NCBI RefSeq assembly: GCF_031843945.1
Contig: NZ_JAVTJJ010000002.1
Span: forward strand, 496,001 to 560,000
Source: Paracidovorax sp031843945
GTDB taxonomy: Bacteria; Pseudomonadota; Gammaproteobacteria; Burkholderiales; Burkholderiaceae_C
Length of the DNA: 64,000 nt
Direction: 5' to 3'
Shown one piece after another: positions 26,927-34,908 of the stretch. The position numbers and the translations under genes were made by a program. Position 1 is the stretch's first letter. Each line of letters begins with the position of its first letter. Under the pieces are notes generated by a model. That model was not told the DNA's origin, did not search any database, and saw only the letters and a program-made list of their open reading frames with translations.

Positions 26927-27924
26927 GCGGCTCCTGGGACGGCGGTGTCGCCGGTCGGCTGGCCCTGCGCGCTGTCGAGCGACGCGCTGGCCAGGATGCG
27001 CAGGCAAAGCGCTTCGTAGTTGATGCCCGACGCCCGCGCGGACATGGGTACCAGCGAGTGTCCGGTCATGCCGGGCGAGGTGTTGATCTCCAGCAGGAAA
27101 GGCTTGCGGTCGCTCGCGCGGATCATGATGTCGGCGCGTGCCCAGCCACGGCACTGCAGCGTGCGAAAGGCCTCCACCACCAAGCGCTGGATTTCGCGCT
27201 CTTCAGCCTCGGGCAGGCCGCTCGGGCAGTGGTACTGCGTGACGTCGGTGAAGTACTTGTTCTGGTAGTCGTAGTTGCCTTCGGGCGCCACGATGCGGAT
27301 CACTGGCAACGCGTGCGCCTGTGCGCCCTGGCCGAGGATCGGGCAGGTCGTCTCTTCGCCTTCGATGAATTCCTCGCACAGCACTTCGGGGTCGTACCGC
27401 GAGGCCAGCAGATACGCCTGTTCGCACTGGCCGGGCGATGTGACCTTGGTCAGGCCGATGGTCGAGCCCTCGCGCGAAGGCTTGACGATCATCGGCGCGC
27501 CCAGCGCCTGCAGCGCCTGCGCGGTTTCGGCGGCGCTGGACACCAGCCGCCAGTCCGGCGTGGGCAGGCCCTCGAAGCGCCAGATGCGCTTGGTCATGAT
27601 CTTGTCCATCGCGATGCTCGACGCCATCACGCCGGGGCCGGTGTACGGAATGCCCAGCAGTTCCAGCGCGCCCTGCACCGTGCCGTCTTCGCCGTGGCGG
27701 CCGTGCAGTGCGATGAAGCAACGCGCGTAGCCGTGGCTCTTGAGTTCGGCCAGCGGGGTCTGCGACGGGTCGAACGCGTGCGCGTCCACGCCCCGCGCAC
27801 GCAAGGCCTGCAGCACGCCGCCGCCGGACATCAGAGACACCTCGCGCTCGGCGGACGAGCCACCCATCAGCACGGCCACCTTGCCCAGCGCGCGCACATC
27901 GATATTCAGGTCATATCCGCTCAT
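26923..27924 (-). CDS. ddl: D-alanine--D-alanine ligase
   Basis: Ddl makes the D-Ala-D-Ala dipeptide for MurF using ATP. The 333-residue ATP-grasp protein has the N-terminal VAVLMGGSSAEREVSLMSGG, the DGTVQGALELLGIPYTGPGV block, the grasp-loop region IVKPSREGSTIGLTK and the metal-binding end LEINTSPGMTGHSLVP. Its start overlaps the murC stop (ATGA at 27921-27924) and its stop overlaps the ftsQ start (26923-26926), indicating translational coupling on both sides. The start codon also lies at the edge of a repeat-like segment that forms the end of murC. Confidence 0.97.
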   Translation of the reverse strand: MSGYDLNIDVRALGKVAVLMGGSSAEREVSLMSGGGVLQALRARGVDAHAFDPSQTPLAELKSHGYARCFIALHGRHGEDGTVQGALELLGIPYTGPGVMASSIAMDKIMTKRIWRFEGLPTPDWRLVSSAAETAQALQALGAPMIVKPSREGSTIGLTKVTSPGQCEQAYLLASRYDPEVLCEEFIEGEETTCPILGQGAQAHALPVIRIVAPEGNYDYQNKYFTDVTQYHCPSGLPEAEEREIQRLVVEAFRTLQCRGWARADIMIRASDRKPFLLEINTSPGMTGHSLVPMSARASGINYEALCLRILASASLDSAQGQPTGDTAVPGAA

Positions 27925-29354
27925 AGCGCGCTCTCCTCCTGCGGATGTAGCTCATTATTTTGTAGCATGCCTGCCACCTTGGCAGGCACGGCCCCGATCG
28001 AGCCCGCACCCATGCACAGCACCACGTCGCCGCCTTGCACGGTGTCGGCAATGCGCTGGGGCAGGTCCGTCACTGACTCGACAAACACCGGCTCGACCTG
28101 GCCGGCCACGCGCACGGCGCGCACCAGTGCGCGGCCGTCGGCGGCGACGATGGGCGACTCGCCAGCGGCATACACCTCGGTCAGCAATGCCGCATCAGCG
28201 CTGCCGATGACCTTGACGAAATCTTCAAAGCAGTCGCGTGTGCGGCTGTAGCGGTGCGGCTGAAAGGCCAGCACCAGCCGGCGGCCGGGGAAGGCGCCGC
28301 GTGCGGCGGCCAGCGTGGCCGTCATCTCCACGGGGTGATGGCCGTAGTCTTCAATCAGCGTGAAAGTGCCGCCCTCTTTCGCCGGCAGATCGCCGTGGCT
28401 CTGGAAGCGCCGGCCCACACCGCGAAAGCCCTCCAGCGCACGCAGCAAGGCATCGTCGGGAATGCTGAGCTCGACCGCCACCGCCACCGCCGCCAGCGCA
28501 TTGAGCACGTTGTGTTCGCCCGCCAGGTTCAGCACCACGTCCAGGTCGGGTAGCACCACGCCATTGCGCCGCTGCACGCGAAAGTGCATCTGGGGGCCTA
28601 CGGCCCGCACATCCACCGCGCGCACCTGCGCGTCTTCACCAAAGCCGTAGCTGGTGATGGGGCAGGTCACCTGCGGCATGATTTCGCGGATGGCCGCGTT
28701 GTCGGTGCACAGAATGGCCGTGCCGTAGAACGGCATGCGGTGCAGGAATTCGACGAACGCGCCCTTGAGCCGGCCGAAGTCGTGGCCGTACGTTTCCATG
28801 TGGTCGGCGTCGATGTTGGTCACCACCGACATCACGGGCAGCAGGTTCAGGAACGAGGCATCGGATTCGTCCGCCTCCACCACGATGTAGTCGCCCTGCC
28901 CCAGCTTGGCATTGGCGCCGGCGCTGTTCAGGCGCCCGCCGATCACGAAGGTCGGGTCGAGCCCGGCTTCGGCCAGCACGCTGGTGACCAGGCTGGTGGT
29001 GGTGGTCTTGCCGTGCGCGCCGGCAATGGCGATGCCGCGCTTCAGGCGCATCAGCTCGGCCAGCATGAGCGCGCGGGGCACGACGGGAATCTTCTTCTCG
29101 CGCGCGGCCAGCACCTCGGGGTTGTCTGCCTGCACGGCCGTAGAGGTGACCACGGCATCGGCCCCGTCGATATGCGCGGCCACATGACCCACATGCGTGC
29201 GGATGCCCAGGTCGGCCAGGCGGCGCAGCGTGGGGCTGTCGGACAGGTCAGAGCCCGAAATTTCATAGCCGAGGTTGAACAGCACTTCGGCAATGCCGCA
29301 CATGCCGGCGCCGCCGAGGCCGACGAAGTGGATATGGCGAATGGCGTGCTTCAT
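27921..29354 (-). CDS. murC: UDP-N-acetylmuramate--L-alanine ligase
   Basis: MurC adds L-Ala to UDP-MurNAc, the first peptide step of the peptidoglycan precursor. The start at 29354 gives 477 residues, overlapping the murG stop by ATGA; the frame stays open through murG but that part is a shadow. Motifs are FVGLGGAGMCGIAE (UDP-binding), the ATP loop GAHGKTTTTS, EADESDASFL, and the C-terminal-domain block YGHHPVEMTATL. The last 15 codons (MLQNNELHPQEESAL) use CTA three times plus CAA and AAT and match one half of the palindromic repeat. Confidence 0.97.
   Translation of the reverse strand: MKHAIRHIHFVGLGGAGMCGIAEVLFNLGYEISGSDLSDSPTLRRLADLGIRTHVGHVAAHIDGADAVVTSTAVQADNPEVLAAREKKIPVVPRALMLAELMRLKRGIAIAGAHGKTTTTSLVTSVLAEAGLDPTFVIGGRLNSAGANAKLGQGDYIVVEADESDASFLNLLPVMSVVTNIDADHMETYGHDFGRLKGAFVEFLHRMPFYGTAILCTDNAAIREIMPQVTCPITSYGFGEDAQVRAVDVRAVGPQMHFRVQRRNGVVLPDLDVVLNLAGEHNVLNALAAVAVAVELSIPDDALLRALEGFRGVGRRFQSHGDLPAKEGGTFTLIEDYGHHPVEMTATLAAARGAFPGRRLVLAFQPHRYSRTRDCFEDFVKVIGSADAALLTEVYAAGESPIVAADGRALVRAVRVAGQVEPVFVESVTDLPQRIADTVQGGDVVLCMGAGSIGAVPAKVAGMLQNNELHPQEESAL
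27923..27967 (-). repeat. Repeat-like segment spanning the murC end and ddl start
   Basis: On the minus strand: ATGCTACAAAATAATGAGCT, then ACATCCGCAGGAGGAGAGC and GCTATGA. The first part matches the GCTACAAAA..GAGCTAC arm seen in aroE, and AGCGCTA matches the palindrome core, although the middle is replaced by CAGGAGGAG, which also serves as a strong ribosome site for ddl. The homology is partial. Confidence 0.45.
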
Positions 29355-30418
29355 GCGGTCAGTTCCTCGCACGCGGCCACCACAGCTTGGGTGGCTTCTG
29401 TTCTTTGCATCTTTTTGGCTTCCAGCGCCCGCTGCACAAGCGCAGGCCGCTCTGTATTTTGTAGCATCTCGGCCAAACCCTCGGCCGACAGATCGCTTTG
29501 TTGCACCAGCCAGCCGCCGCCGGCATGGACCAGGAACTGCGCGTTCGTGGTCTGGTGGTCGTCCACCGCATGCGGGAAGGGCACGAAAAGGGCAGCGGCG
29601 CCCACGGCGGCGATCTCGGTCACCGTGCTGGCACCGGCGCGGCAGATGACGAGGTCGGCCTCGGCGAAGGCGGTGGCCGTGTCGTCGATGAACGGCGTGA
29701 GCGTGGCTTGCACTCCGGCAGCGGCGTAGTTGGCGCGCAGCGCGTCGATCTGCGCGGCGCCGCTCTGGTGCGTGACGTGCGGGCGCTGGGCCGCAGGAAT
29801 CAGCCCGATGGCTTTGGGCACGATGTCGTTGAGCGCCTTCGCGCCCAGGCTGCCGCCCACCACCAGCACGTTCAACGGGCCGCTGCGGCCGGCAAAGCGC
29901 GTGGCCGGGTCGGCCTGGCGCAAGAACGGCTCGCGCAGCGGATTGCCGACCCACTGGGCCTTTTTCAACACGCCGGGAAAGGCGGTGAACACCCGGTCGG
30001 CCACGCCGGCCAGCACCTTGTTGACCAAGCCGGCGACCGAGTTCTGCTCGTGCAGCACCAGCGGCTTGCCCAGTAGCACGGCCATCATTCCGCCCGGAAA
30101 GGTGACGTAGCCGCCCAGGCCGATCACCACGTCGGGCTTGACGCGGCGCAGCACCGCCAGCGACTGCCAGAACGCGCGCAGCAGGCGCAGCGGCAGCAGT
30201 GCCAGCGTGACCAGGCCCTTGCCGCGCACGCCGGAAAAGTCGATGGGCTCGAATGCGAAGCCGCGCGGCGGCACCAGGCGCGATTCCATGCTGCCGGGCG
30301 TGCCCAGCCAGTGCACGCGCCAGCCGCGCGTGCGCAGTTCTTCGGCCACGGCCAGGCCCGGGAAGATGTGGCCGCCGGTGCCGCCGGCCATGACAAGCGC
30401 GGTTTTGGGGGTGGTCAT
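29351..30418 (-). CDS. murG: Lipid II synthase MurG (GT28 glycosyltransferase)
   Basis: MurG transfers GlcNAc from UDP-GlcNAc to lipid I on the cytoplasmic face of the membrane. The 355-residue protein has the N-terminal loop MAGGTGGHIFPGLAVAEEL, a second glycine loop VVGGSLGAKALND, and the UDP-binding block VICRAGASTVTEIAAVGAAA. It overlaps murC by ATGA. Unlike the genes upstream it is not coupled to its predecessor: 79 bp with strong hairpins separate it from ftsW. The codons at 29411-29466, near its C terminus, are A+T-rich and resemble the window's repeat. Confidence 0.97.
   Translation of the reverse strand: MTTPKTALVMAGGTGGHIFPGLAVAEELRTRGWRVHWLGTPGSMESRLVPPRGFAFEPIDFSGVRGKGLVTLALLPLRLLRAFWQSLAVLRRVKPDVVIGLGGYVTFPGGMMAVLLGKPLVLHEQNSVAGLVNKVLAGVADRVFTAFPGVLKKAQWVGNPLREPFLRQADPATRFAGRSGPLNVLVVGGSLGAKALNDIVPKAIGLIPAAQRPHVTHQSGAAQIDALRANYAAAGVQATLTPFIDDTATAFAEADLVICRAGASTVTEIAAVGAAALFVPFPHAVDDHQTTNAQFLVHAGGGWLVQQSDLSAEGLAEMLQNTERPALVQRALEAKKMQRTEATQAVVAACEELTA
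29411..29466 (-). repeat. Degenerate repeat-like segment in the murG 3' end
   Basis: On the minus strand: TGCTACAAAATACAGAGCGG, then CCTGCGCTTGTGCAGCGGGC and GCTGGAAGCCAAAAAG. Order and spacing follow the aroE copy (TGCTACAAAAAACAGAGC, GCGCTTG, AGCGCTGGAGG). Codons CTA, CAA, AAT, ACA and AAA cluster here. The encoded peptide (EMLQNTERPALVQRALEAKK) looks like a normal MurG end, so the match could be partly chance. Confidence 0.4.
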
Positions 30419-30530
30419 GCTCTTCCACCCCTCATGAGGCGCTTCGCGCCTGACATTGCTGGCGCAATGCCGTGTTTATTCTGTTGAAACAAGCACCTCA
30501 TGCGCGGCCTCCGCGCATGAGGTGCTTGTT
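30419..30530 (-). repeat. Hairpin cluster between ftsW and murG, with a perfect 20-bp inverted repeat
   Basis: A perfect inverted repeat pairs 30488-30507 (AACAAGCACCTCATGCGCGG) with 30511-30530 around the 3-nt loop CCT. The higher-coordinate arm encodes FtsW residues NKHLMRG; the loop and the lower-coordinate arm encode GRA, the stop and the first untranslated bases. Smaller repeats follow in the 79-bp gap: AGGCGCTTCGCGCCT and CATTG..CAATG. No T-run follows the large stem, so a simple intrinsic terminator is unlikely; RNA processing, stability or attenuation are possible. Confidence 0.85.
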
Positions 30531-31784
30531 TTCATAGTCCACCCGCAGCACGACAGCGATGGCCACCAGGTTCATCAAGATGGCCGAGCCGCCGAAGCTC
30601 ATCAGCGGCAGCGTCAGCCCCTTGGTGGGCAGCGCGCCCAGGTTCACGCCCATGTTGATGAAGGCCTGAAAGCCCATCCACATGCCCACGCCCTGCGCGA
30701 CCAGGCCGCTGAAGACGCGGTCCAGCGCGATGGCCTGGCGGCCGATGTGCATGATGCGGCGGGTCAGCCAGAGAAACAGCACGATCAGCACCACCACGCC
30801 GACCAGGCCGAACTCCTCGCCGATCACGGCGAGCAAAAAGTCGGTGTGCGCCTCGGGCAGCCAGTGCAGCTTTTCGACGCTGCCGCCCAAGCCCACGCCA
30901 AAGATCTCGCCGCGGCCGATGGCGATCAGCGAGTGCGACAGCTGGTAGCCCTTGCCCAGCGCATGCTCTTCGCTGAACGGGTCGAGGTAGGCAAAGATGC
31001 GCTCGCGGCGCCAGGGGCTGGCCATCACCATGACGGCGAAGGCGCCCACCAGCACGGCGGCGATCAAAAAGAACATGCGCGCGTTCACGCCGCCCAGAAA
31101 CAGAATGCCCATGGCGATCACGGCGATCACCATGAAGGCGCCCATGTCGGGCTCGGCCAGCAGCAGCGCACCCACCACCGCCACCGCCACGCCCATGGGC
31201 AGCACGGCGCGAAAGAAGCGTTCCTTCACTTCCATCTTGCGCACCATGTAGCCCGACGCGTAGATGACGACCGCAAACTTGGCCAGCTCGGACGGCTGGA
31301 AGTTCATGATGCCCAGCGACAGCCAGCGCCGCGCGCCGTTGACCACCGTGCCCACATGCGGAATCAACACCGCGATCAGCAGCGCGATGGAGCCGACGAA
31401 AAGCCAGGGCGCCACGCGCTCCCAGGTGGCCATGGACACCTGGAAGGCCAGCAGCGCGGCGACGAAGCCGATCACCAGCGCCATGGTGTGGCGCATCAGA
31501 AAGTGGGTGGGCGCGATCTTGCCGAAGCGGGGGTTGTCCGGCATGGCGATGGAGGCCGAATACACCATCACCAGCCCCCAGGCCAGCAGGCCGATGACCA
31601 CCCACACCAGCGCCTGGTCAAAGCCGAGCACGCTGGCGGGCGTGGTGGTGGTCTGGCGGTATTCGGTGCCGCCCACGCGCACGGGCAGCACGTCGGCCGC
31701 GGCCGAGGGCGTGCCGCCCATCCAGCCGCGCAGGCGCTGCAGCAGGCCGGGCGAACGCGCGGAGTTGGCGGATGCGCTGTTCAT
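30498..31784 (-). CDS. ftsW: Septal SEDS glycosyltransferase FtsW
   Basis: FtsW polymerises lipid II at the septum together with FtsI. The 428-residue membrane protein has a cytosolic N-terminal tail of about 45 residues and ten hydrophobic segments. SEDS motifs are PSELAKFAVVIYAS, PEAHTDFLLAVIGEEFGLVG and TKGLTLPLMSFGGSAI. Its start overlaps the murD stop by ATGA. The last ten codons (DYENKHLMRGGRA end) fall inside a perfect inverted repeat, so the 3' end of its reading frame would be folded into a hairpin in mRNA. Confidence 0.97.
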   Translation of the reverse strand: MNSASANSARSPGLLQRLRGWMGGTPSAAADVLPVRVGGTEYRQTTTTPASVLGFDQALVWVVIGLLAWGLVMVYSASIAMPDNPRFGKIAPTHFLMRHTMALVIGFVAALLAFQVSMATWERVAPWLFVGSIALLIAVLIPHVGTVVNGARRWLSLGIMNFQPSELAKFAVVIYASGYMVRKMEVKERFFRAVLPMGVAVAVVGALLLAEPDMGAFMVIAVIAMGILFLGGVNARMFFLIAAVLVGAFAVMVMASPWRRERIFAYLDPFSEEHALGKGYQLSHSLIAIGRGEIFGVGLGGSVEKLHWLPEAHTDFLLAVIGEEFGLVGVVVLIVLFLWLTRRIMHIGRQAIALDRVFSGLVAQGVGMWMGFQAFINMGVNLGALPTKGLTLPLMSFGGSAILMNLVAIAVVLRVDYENKHLMRGGRA

Positions 31785-33730
31785 GCCATGCCTTCCAGTT
31801 CGTGCCCTGCGTCGTGCGCCAGGTCGCGCACGGCCTCGCAGAACACGCGGGCGCGGTGTTCGTAGTCGTTGAACATGTCGAAGCTGGCGCAGGCCGGCGA
31901 CATCAGCACGGCGTCGCCGGGCTGCGCCAGTTGCGTGGCGCGCTGCACGGCCTCGGGCAGGCTGGCGGCGGCGTCCAAAGGCACGCCGGCGCCTTGCAGC
32001 GCAGCGCCGATCAGCGGGCCGTCGCGCCCGATCAGCACCACCGCGCGCGCATGGCGCGCCACGGGCTCGGCCAGCGGGGAAAAGTCCTGTCCCTTGCCTT
32101 CGCCGCCCAGGATGACGACCAGACGCCGGTCGGCACCCAGGCCCGCCAGCGCGGCCACGGTAGCGCCCACGTTGGTGCCCTTGCTGTCGTCGAAGTATTC
32201 GATGCCGCCCACCATGCCGATGGGCTCCACGCGGTGCGGCTCGCCACGGTATTCGCGCAGGCCGTAGAGCATGGGGCCGAGCGCACAGCCCGCCGCCTGC
32301 GCCAGGGCCAGCGCGGCCAGAGCGTTGACGGCGTTGTGCCGGCCACGAATGCGCAGCGCATCGGCCGGCATCAGGCGCTGGATGAACAACTCTTCGGCGG
32401 CGGCCGAGCGCGAGCGGCGCACGGTCTCGTCGGCTTCTTGCGCGCGCACCAGCCAGGCCATGCCGCCCACCACTTCGATGCCGTAGTCGCCAGGCCGCTG
32501 GGGCATGTCGCCGCCAAAGGTGACGTGTGCGCGCGGCACCGGCTTGGGTGCCTTGGCACGGGCGACGGGTTTCTTCACGGTGCCTGCTTCGTCTGCGCCA
32601 GACACGGCGGCCACCGGCGCCTGCGCAGCCGTCAGCATGGACATTACCTGTGGGTCTTCGCGGTTCAGCACCATCAGGCCGGTCTGGCCGAAGATGCGGG
32701 ACTTGGCGCGCGCGTACGCGGGCAGGTCGCCATGCCAGTCCAGATGGTCCTGGCTGATGTTCAGCACGGTGGAGGCGGTGGGCTCGAAGCCGGTGGCGTC
32801 GTCCAGCTGAAAGCTCGACAGCTCCAACACCCAGACCTCGGGCAACGTGCCTGCGTCGATGTGCTGCGCAAGGGTGTCCAGCAACGTGGGGCCGATGTTG
32901 CCGGCCACGGCCACCGTACGGTCGGCGCAGTCGGCCAGCAGGCCGGTGAGGGAGGTGACGGTGGTCTTGCCGTTGGTGCCGGTAACGGCCAGCACCGCTG
33001 GCGCGTAGCCTTGCGACGCACGCATGCCGGCCAACGCCTGCGAATACAAGCCCAATTCGCCTGTAGCGCTTATTCCATAAGCGCTAGCAGCTATTAAAAC
33101 AGGAGCAATCGCTATGGGACTCAATCCAGGCGACCGGTAGACGGCGTGCAGCCCTGGCCCTTGTTCCAGCTCTTGCACCAGCGACGCATCGAAGGCACCG
33201 GCGACGAAGCGCACCTGGGGCAGTTCGGCCTGCAGCGCGGCCAGTTGAGGCGGCTGCTCGCGCGTGTCGGCCACGGTGACCTGTGCACCGCAGCGCACGC
33301 ACCAGCGCGCCATCGCCAGGCCGGAGGCGCCCAGGCCCAGGATCAGCACCTGCTGGCCCTGCAGCGACGTCGCCAGCAGGTCGCCCGGGCGGCCCACGGG
33401 TTGTTCGGCTGCGGCCTCGGTCGTGCTCTCGGCGTCTGCGTCTGGCGCATCGGCGGCAGGGGCGTCCTCAGCAGCGCCGGCTTCGGGCGCAGCCACGTCG
33501 GCAAAGATGCGCGCCACGAATTCGGCCGCCGACTGCGCGGCCGACACGGCGGGCGCGACGTAGCCGTCGGCCGGCGCGGTACTGCTGGCGGCGGCCGGCT
33601 CGACGGCCACGGACTCGTCGGCAGTGGTTGCAGCGGTCACGGGCGTGCCCGCGCCGACTTCTGCGCCAGTGTCTTCATCACTGGGCAGAGCGTCGTCAGA
33701 CTCGGGGCGGTGCGGCTCTGGGATGTTCAT
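31781..33730 (-). CDS. murD: UDP-N-acetylmuramoylalanine--D-glutamate ligase with long Ala/Glu-rich N-terminal extension
   Basis: MurD adds D-Glu to UDP-MurNAc-L-Ala. The start at 33730 overlaps the mraY stop (ATGA) and gives 649 residues, against about 440 in E. coli. The canonical N-terminal fold begins only near residue 127 (VLILGLGASGLAMARW); residues 1-120 are low-complexity Ala, Asp, Glu and Pro. The ATP loop VTGTNGKTTVTSL and DHLDWHGD block are intact. A second unusual linker follows MSMLTAAQAPVAAVSGADEA with a KKPVARAKAPKPVPR stretch. At 33052-33108 the gene contains a clear copy of the palindromic repeat, translated as PVLIAASAYGISATGE. Confidence 0.95.
   Translation of the reverse strand: MNIPEPHRPESDDALPSDEDTGAEVGAGTPVTAATTADESVAVEPAAASSTAPADGYVAPAVSAAQSAAEFVARIFADVAAPEAGAAEDAPAADAPDADAESTTEAAAEQPVGRPGDLLATSLQGQQVLILGLGASGLAMARWCVRCGAQVTVADTREQPPQLAALQAELPQVRFVAGAFDASLVQELEQGPGLHAVYRSPGLSPIAIAPVLIAASAYGISATGELGLYSQALAGMRASQGYAPAVLAVTGTNGKTTVTSLTGLLADCADRTVAVAGNIGPTLLDTLAQHIDAGTLPEVWVLELSSFQLDDATGFEPTASTVLNISQDHLDWHGDLPAYARAKSRIFGQTGLMVLNREDPQVMSMLTAAQAPVAAVSGADEAGTVKKPVARAKAPKPVPRAHVTFGGDMPQRPGDYGIEVVGGMAWLVRAQEADETVRRSRSAAAEELFIQRLMPADALRIRGRHNAVNALAALALAQAAGCALGPMLYGLREYRGEPHRVEPIGMVGGIEYFDDSKGTNVGATVAALAGLGADRRLVVILGGEGKGQDFSPLAEPVARHARAVVLIGRDGPLIGAALQGAGVPLDAAASLPEAVQRATQLAQPGDAVLMSPACASFDMFNDYEHRARVFCEAVRDLAHDAGHELEGMA
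33052..33108 (-). repeat. Palindromic repeat copy inside murD
   Basis: On the plus strand: CCAATTCGCCTGTAGCGCT, then TATTCCATAAGCGCTAGC, then AGCTATTAAAACAGGAGCAA. The core stem AGCGCTTA/TAAGCGCT is perfect. Read on the coding strand it gives IAPVLIAASAYGISATGEL and uses TTA, ATA twice, GGA and ACA. It lies between the SPGL motif and the conserved GEL block of MurD, so the element is part of a functional reading frame. Confidence 0.8.
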
Positions 33731-34908
33731 CGCAGTTTCAGCGTGGACAGGCTGAGCAGGCACAGCAGCATGGTGATGATCCAGAAGCGCACGACGACCT
33801 GCGTCTCCGTCCAGCCGCTTTTCTCGAAATGGTGGTGCAGCGGCGCCATCTTGAGCAGGCGGCGGCCGGTGCCGTAGCGGCGCTTGGTGAGCTTGAACCA
33901 GGTCACCTGCATCATCACCGACAGCGCTTCGACCACGAAGATGCCGCCCATCATGGCCAGCACGATCTCTTGCCGCACGATCACGGCGACGGTGCCCAGC
34001 GCCGCGCCCAGCGCCAGCGCGCCCACGTCGCCCATGAAGACCTGGGCCGGATGGGTGTTGAACCATAGAAAGGCCAGGCCCGCGCCGGCCATGGCCGAGC
34101 AGAACACCAGCAGCTCGCCCGCGCCCGCGATATGCGGAAACAGCAGGTATTTGGAGAACACGACGTTGCCGCCTACGTAGGCGAACAGGCCCAGCGTGGC
34201 GCCCACCATCACCACCGGCATGATGGCCAGCCCGTCCAGCCCGTCGGTCAGGTTGACCGCATTGCTGGAGCCGACGATGACCAGATAGGTCAGGATGACG
34301 AAGCCCAGCACGCCCAGCGGGTAGCTCACTTCCTTGAAGAACGGCACCAGCAGGCCGGCCTTCGGGGGCAGGTCGAGGGAGAAGCCGGACTGCACCCACG
34401 ACACGAACAGCTCGAACACGCGGGCGTTGGAATTCTCGGAAATGCTGAACACCAGGTACAGCGCCGCGACCAGGCCGATGGCGGACTGCCAAAGGTACTT
34501 TTCGCGCGAGCGCATGCCTTCGGGGTCTTTGTTGACCACCTTGCGCCAGTCGTCAGCCCAGCCGATGGCGCCAAAGCCCAGCATCACCGCCAGCACGATC
34601 CAGACGAAGCGGTTGGACAAATCGGCCCACAGCAGCGTGGACAGCGTGATCGCGCCCAGGATGAGCACGCCGCCCATGGTCGGCGTGCCGCTCTTGGCCA
34701 GGTGCGACTGCATGCCATAGCCCCGCACGGGCTGGCCGATCTTCAGCGCCGTCAACATGCGGATCACCTTGGGACCGGCGATCAGCCCGATGAGCAACGC
34801 CGTCACGGCCGCCATCACGGCGCGGAACGTGAGGTACTGGAACACGCGGAACGAGCTCAACTCGGGGTTGCCCGTTTCCTGCAGCCATTGCGCCAGCAGT
34901 ATCAGCAT
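33727..34908 (-). CDS. mraY: Phospho-N-acetylmuramoyl-pentapeptide transferase MraY
   Basis: MraY makes lipid I from UDP-MurNAc-pentapeptide and undecaprenyl phosphate. The 393-residue protein has about ten membrane segments. Catalytic signatures are GTPTMGGVLILGA, GWADDWRKVVNK with the aspartate pair, NLTDGLDGLAIMP, and the histidine-rich LLKMAPLHHHFEKSGW loop near the C terminus. It overlaps murF by 7 bp upstream and murD by ATGA downstream. Confidence 0.98.
   Translation of the reverse strand: MLILLAQWLQETGNPELSSFRVFQYLTFRAVMAAVTALLIGLIAGPKVIRMLTALKIGQPVRGYGMQSHLAKSGTPTMGGVLILGAITLSTLLWADLSNRFVWIVLAVMLGFGAIGWADDWRKVVNKDPEGMRSREKYLWQSAIGLVAALYLVFSISENSNARVFELFVSWVQSGFSLDLPPKAGLLVPFFKEVSYPLGVLGFVILTYLVIVGSSNAVNLTDGLDGLAIMPVVMVGATLGLFAYVGGNVVFSKYLLFPHIAGAGELLVFCSAMAGAGLAFLWFNTHPAQVFMGDVGALALGAALGTVAVIVRQEIVLAMMGGIFVVEALSVMMQVTWFKLTKRRYGTGRRLLKMAPLHHHFEKSGWTETQVVVRFWIITMLLCLLSLSTLKLR

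Noticed and set aside
24467..27019. 850-codon plus-strand frame antisense to ftsZ, ftsA and ftsQ
   Set aside because: It is a histidine/arginine-rich antisense shadow of three conserved genes.
29355..30428. N-terminal extension of the murC frame through murG, giving an apparent 835-residue fusion
   Set aside because: The extension is a shadow of murG in a different frame; MurC begins at 29354 with the normal N terminus and ATGA overlap.
33731..34492. Extension of the murD frame into mraY
   Set aside because: It is a shadow of mraY; the start at 33730 overlaps the mraY stop as in the rest of the cluster.
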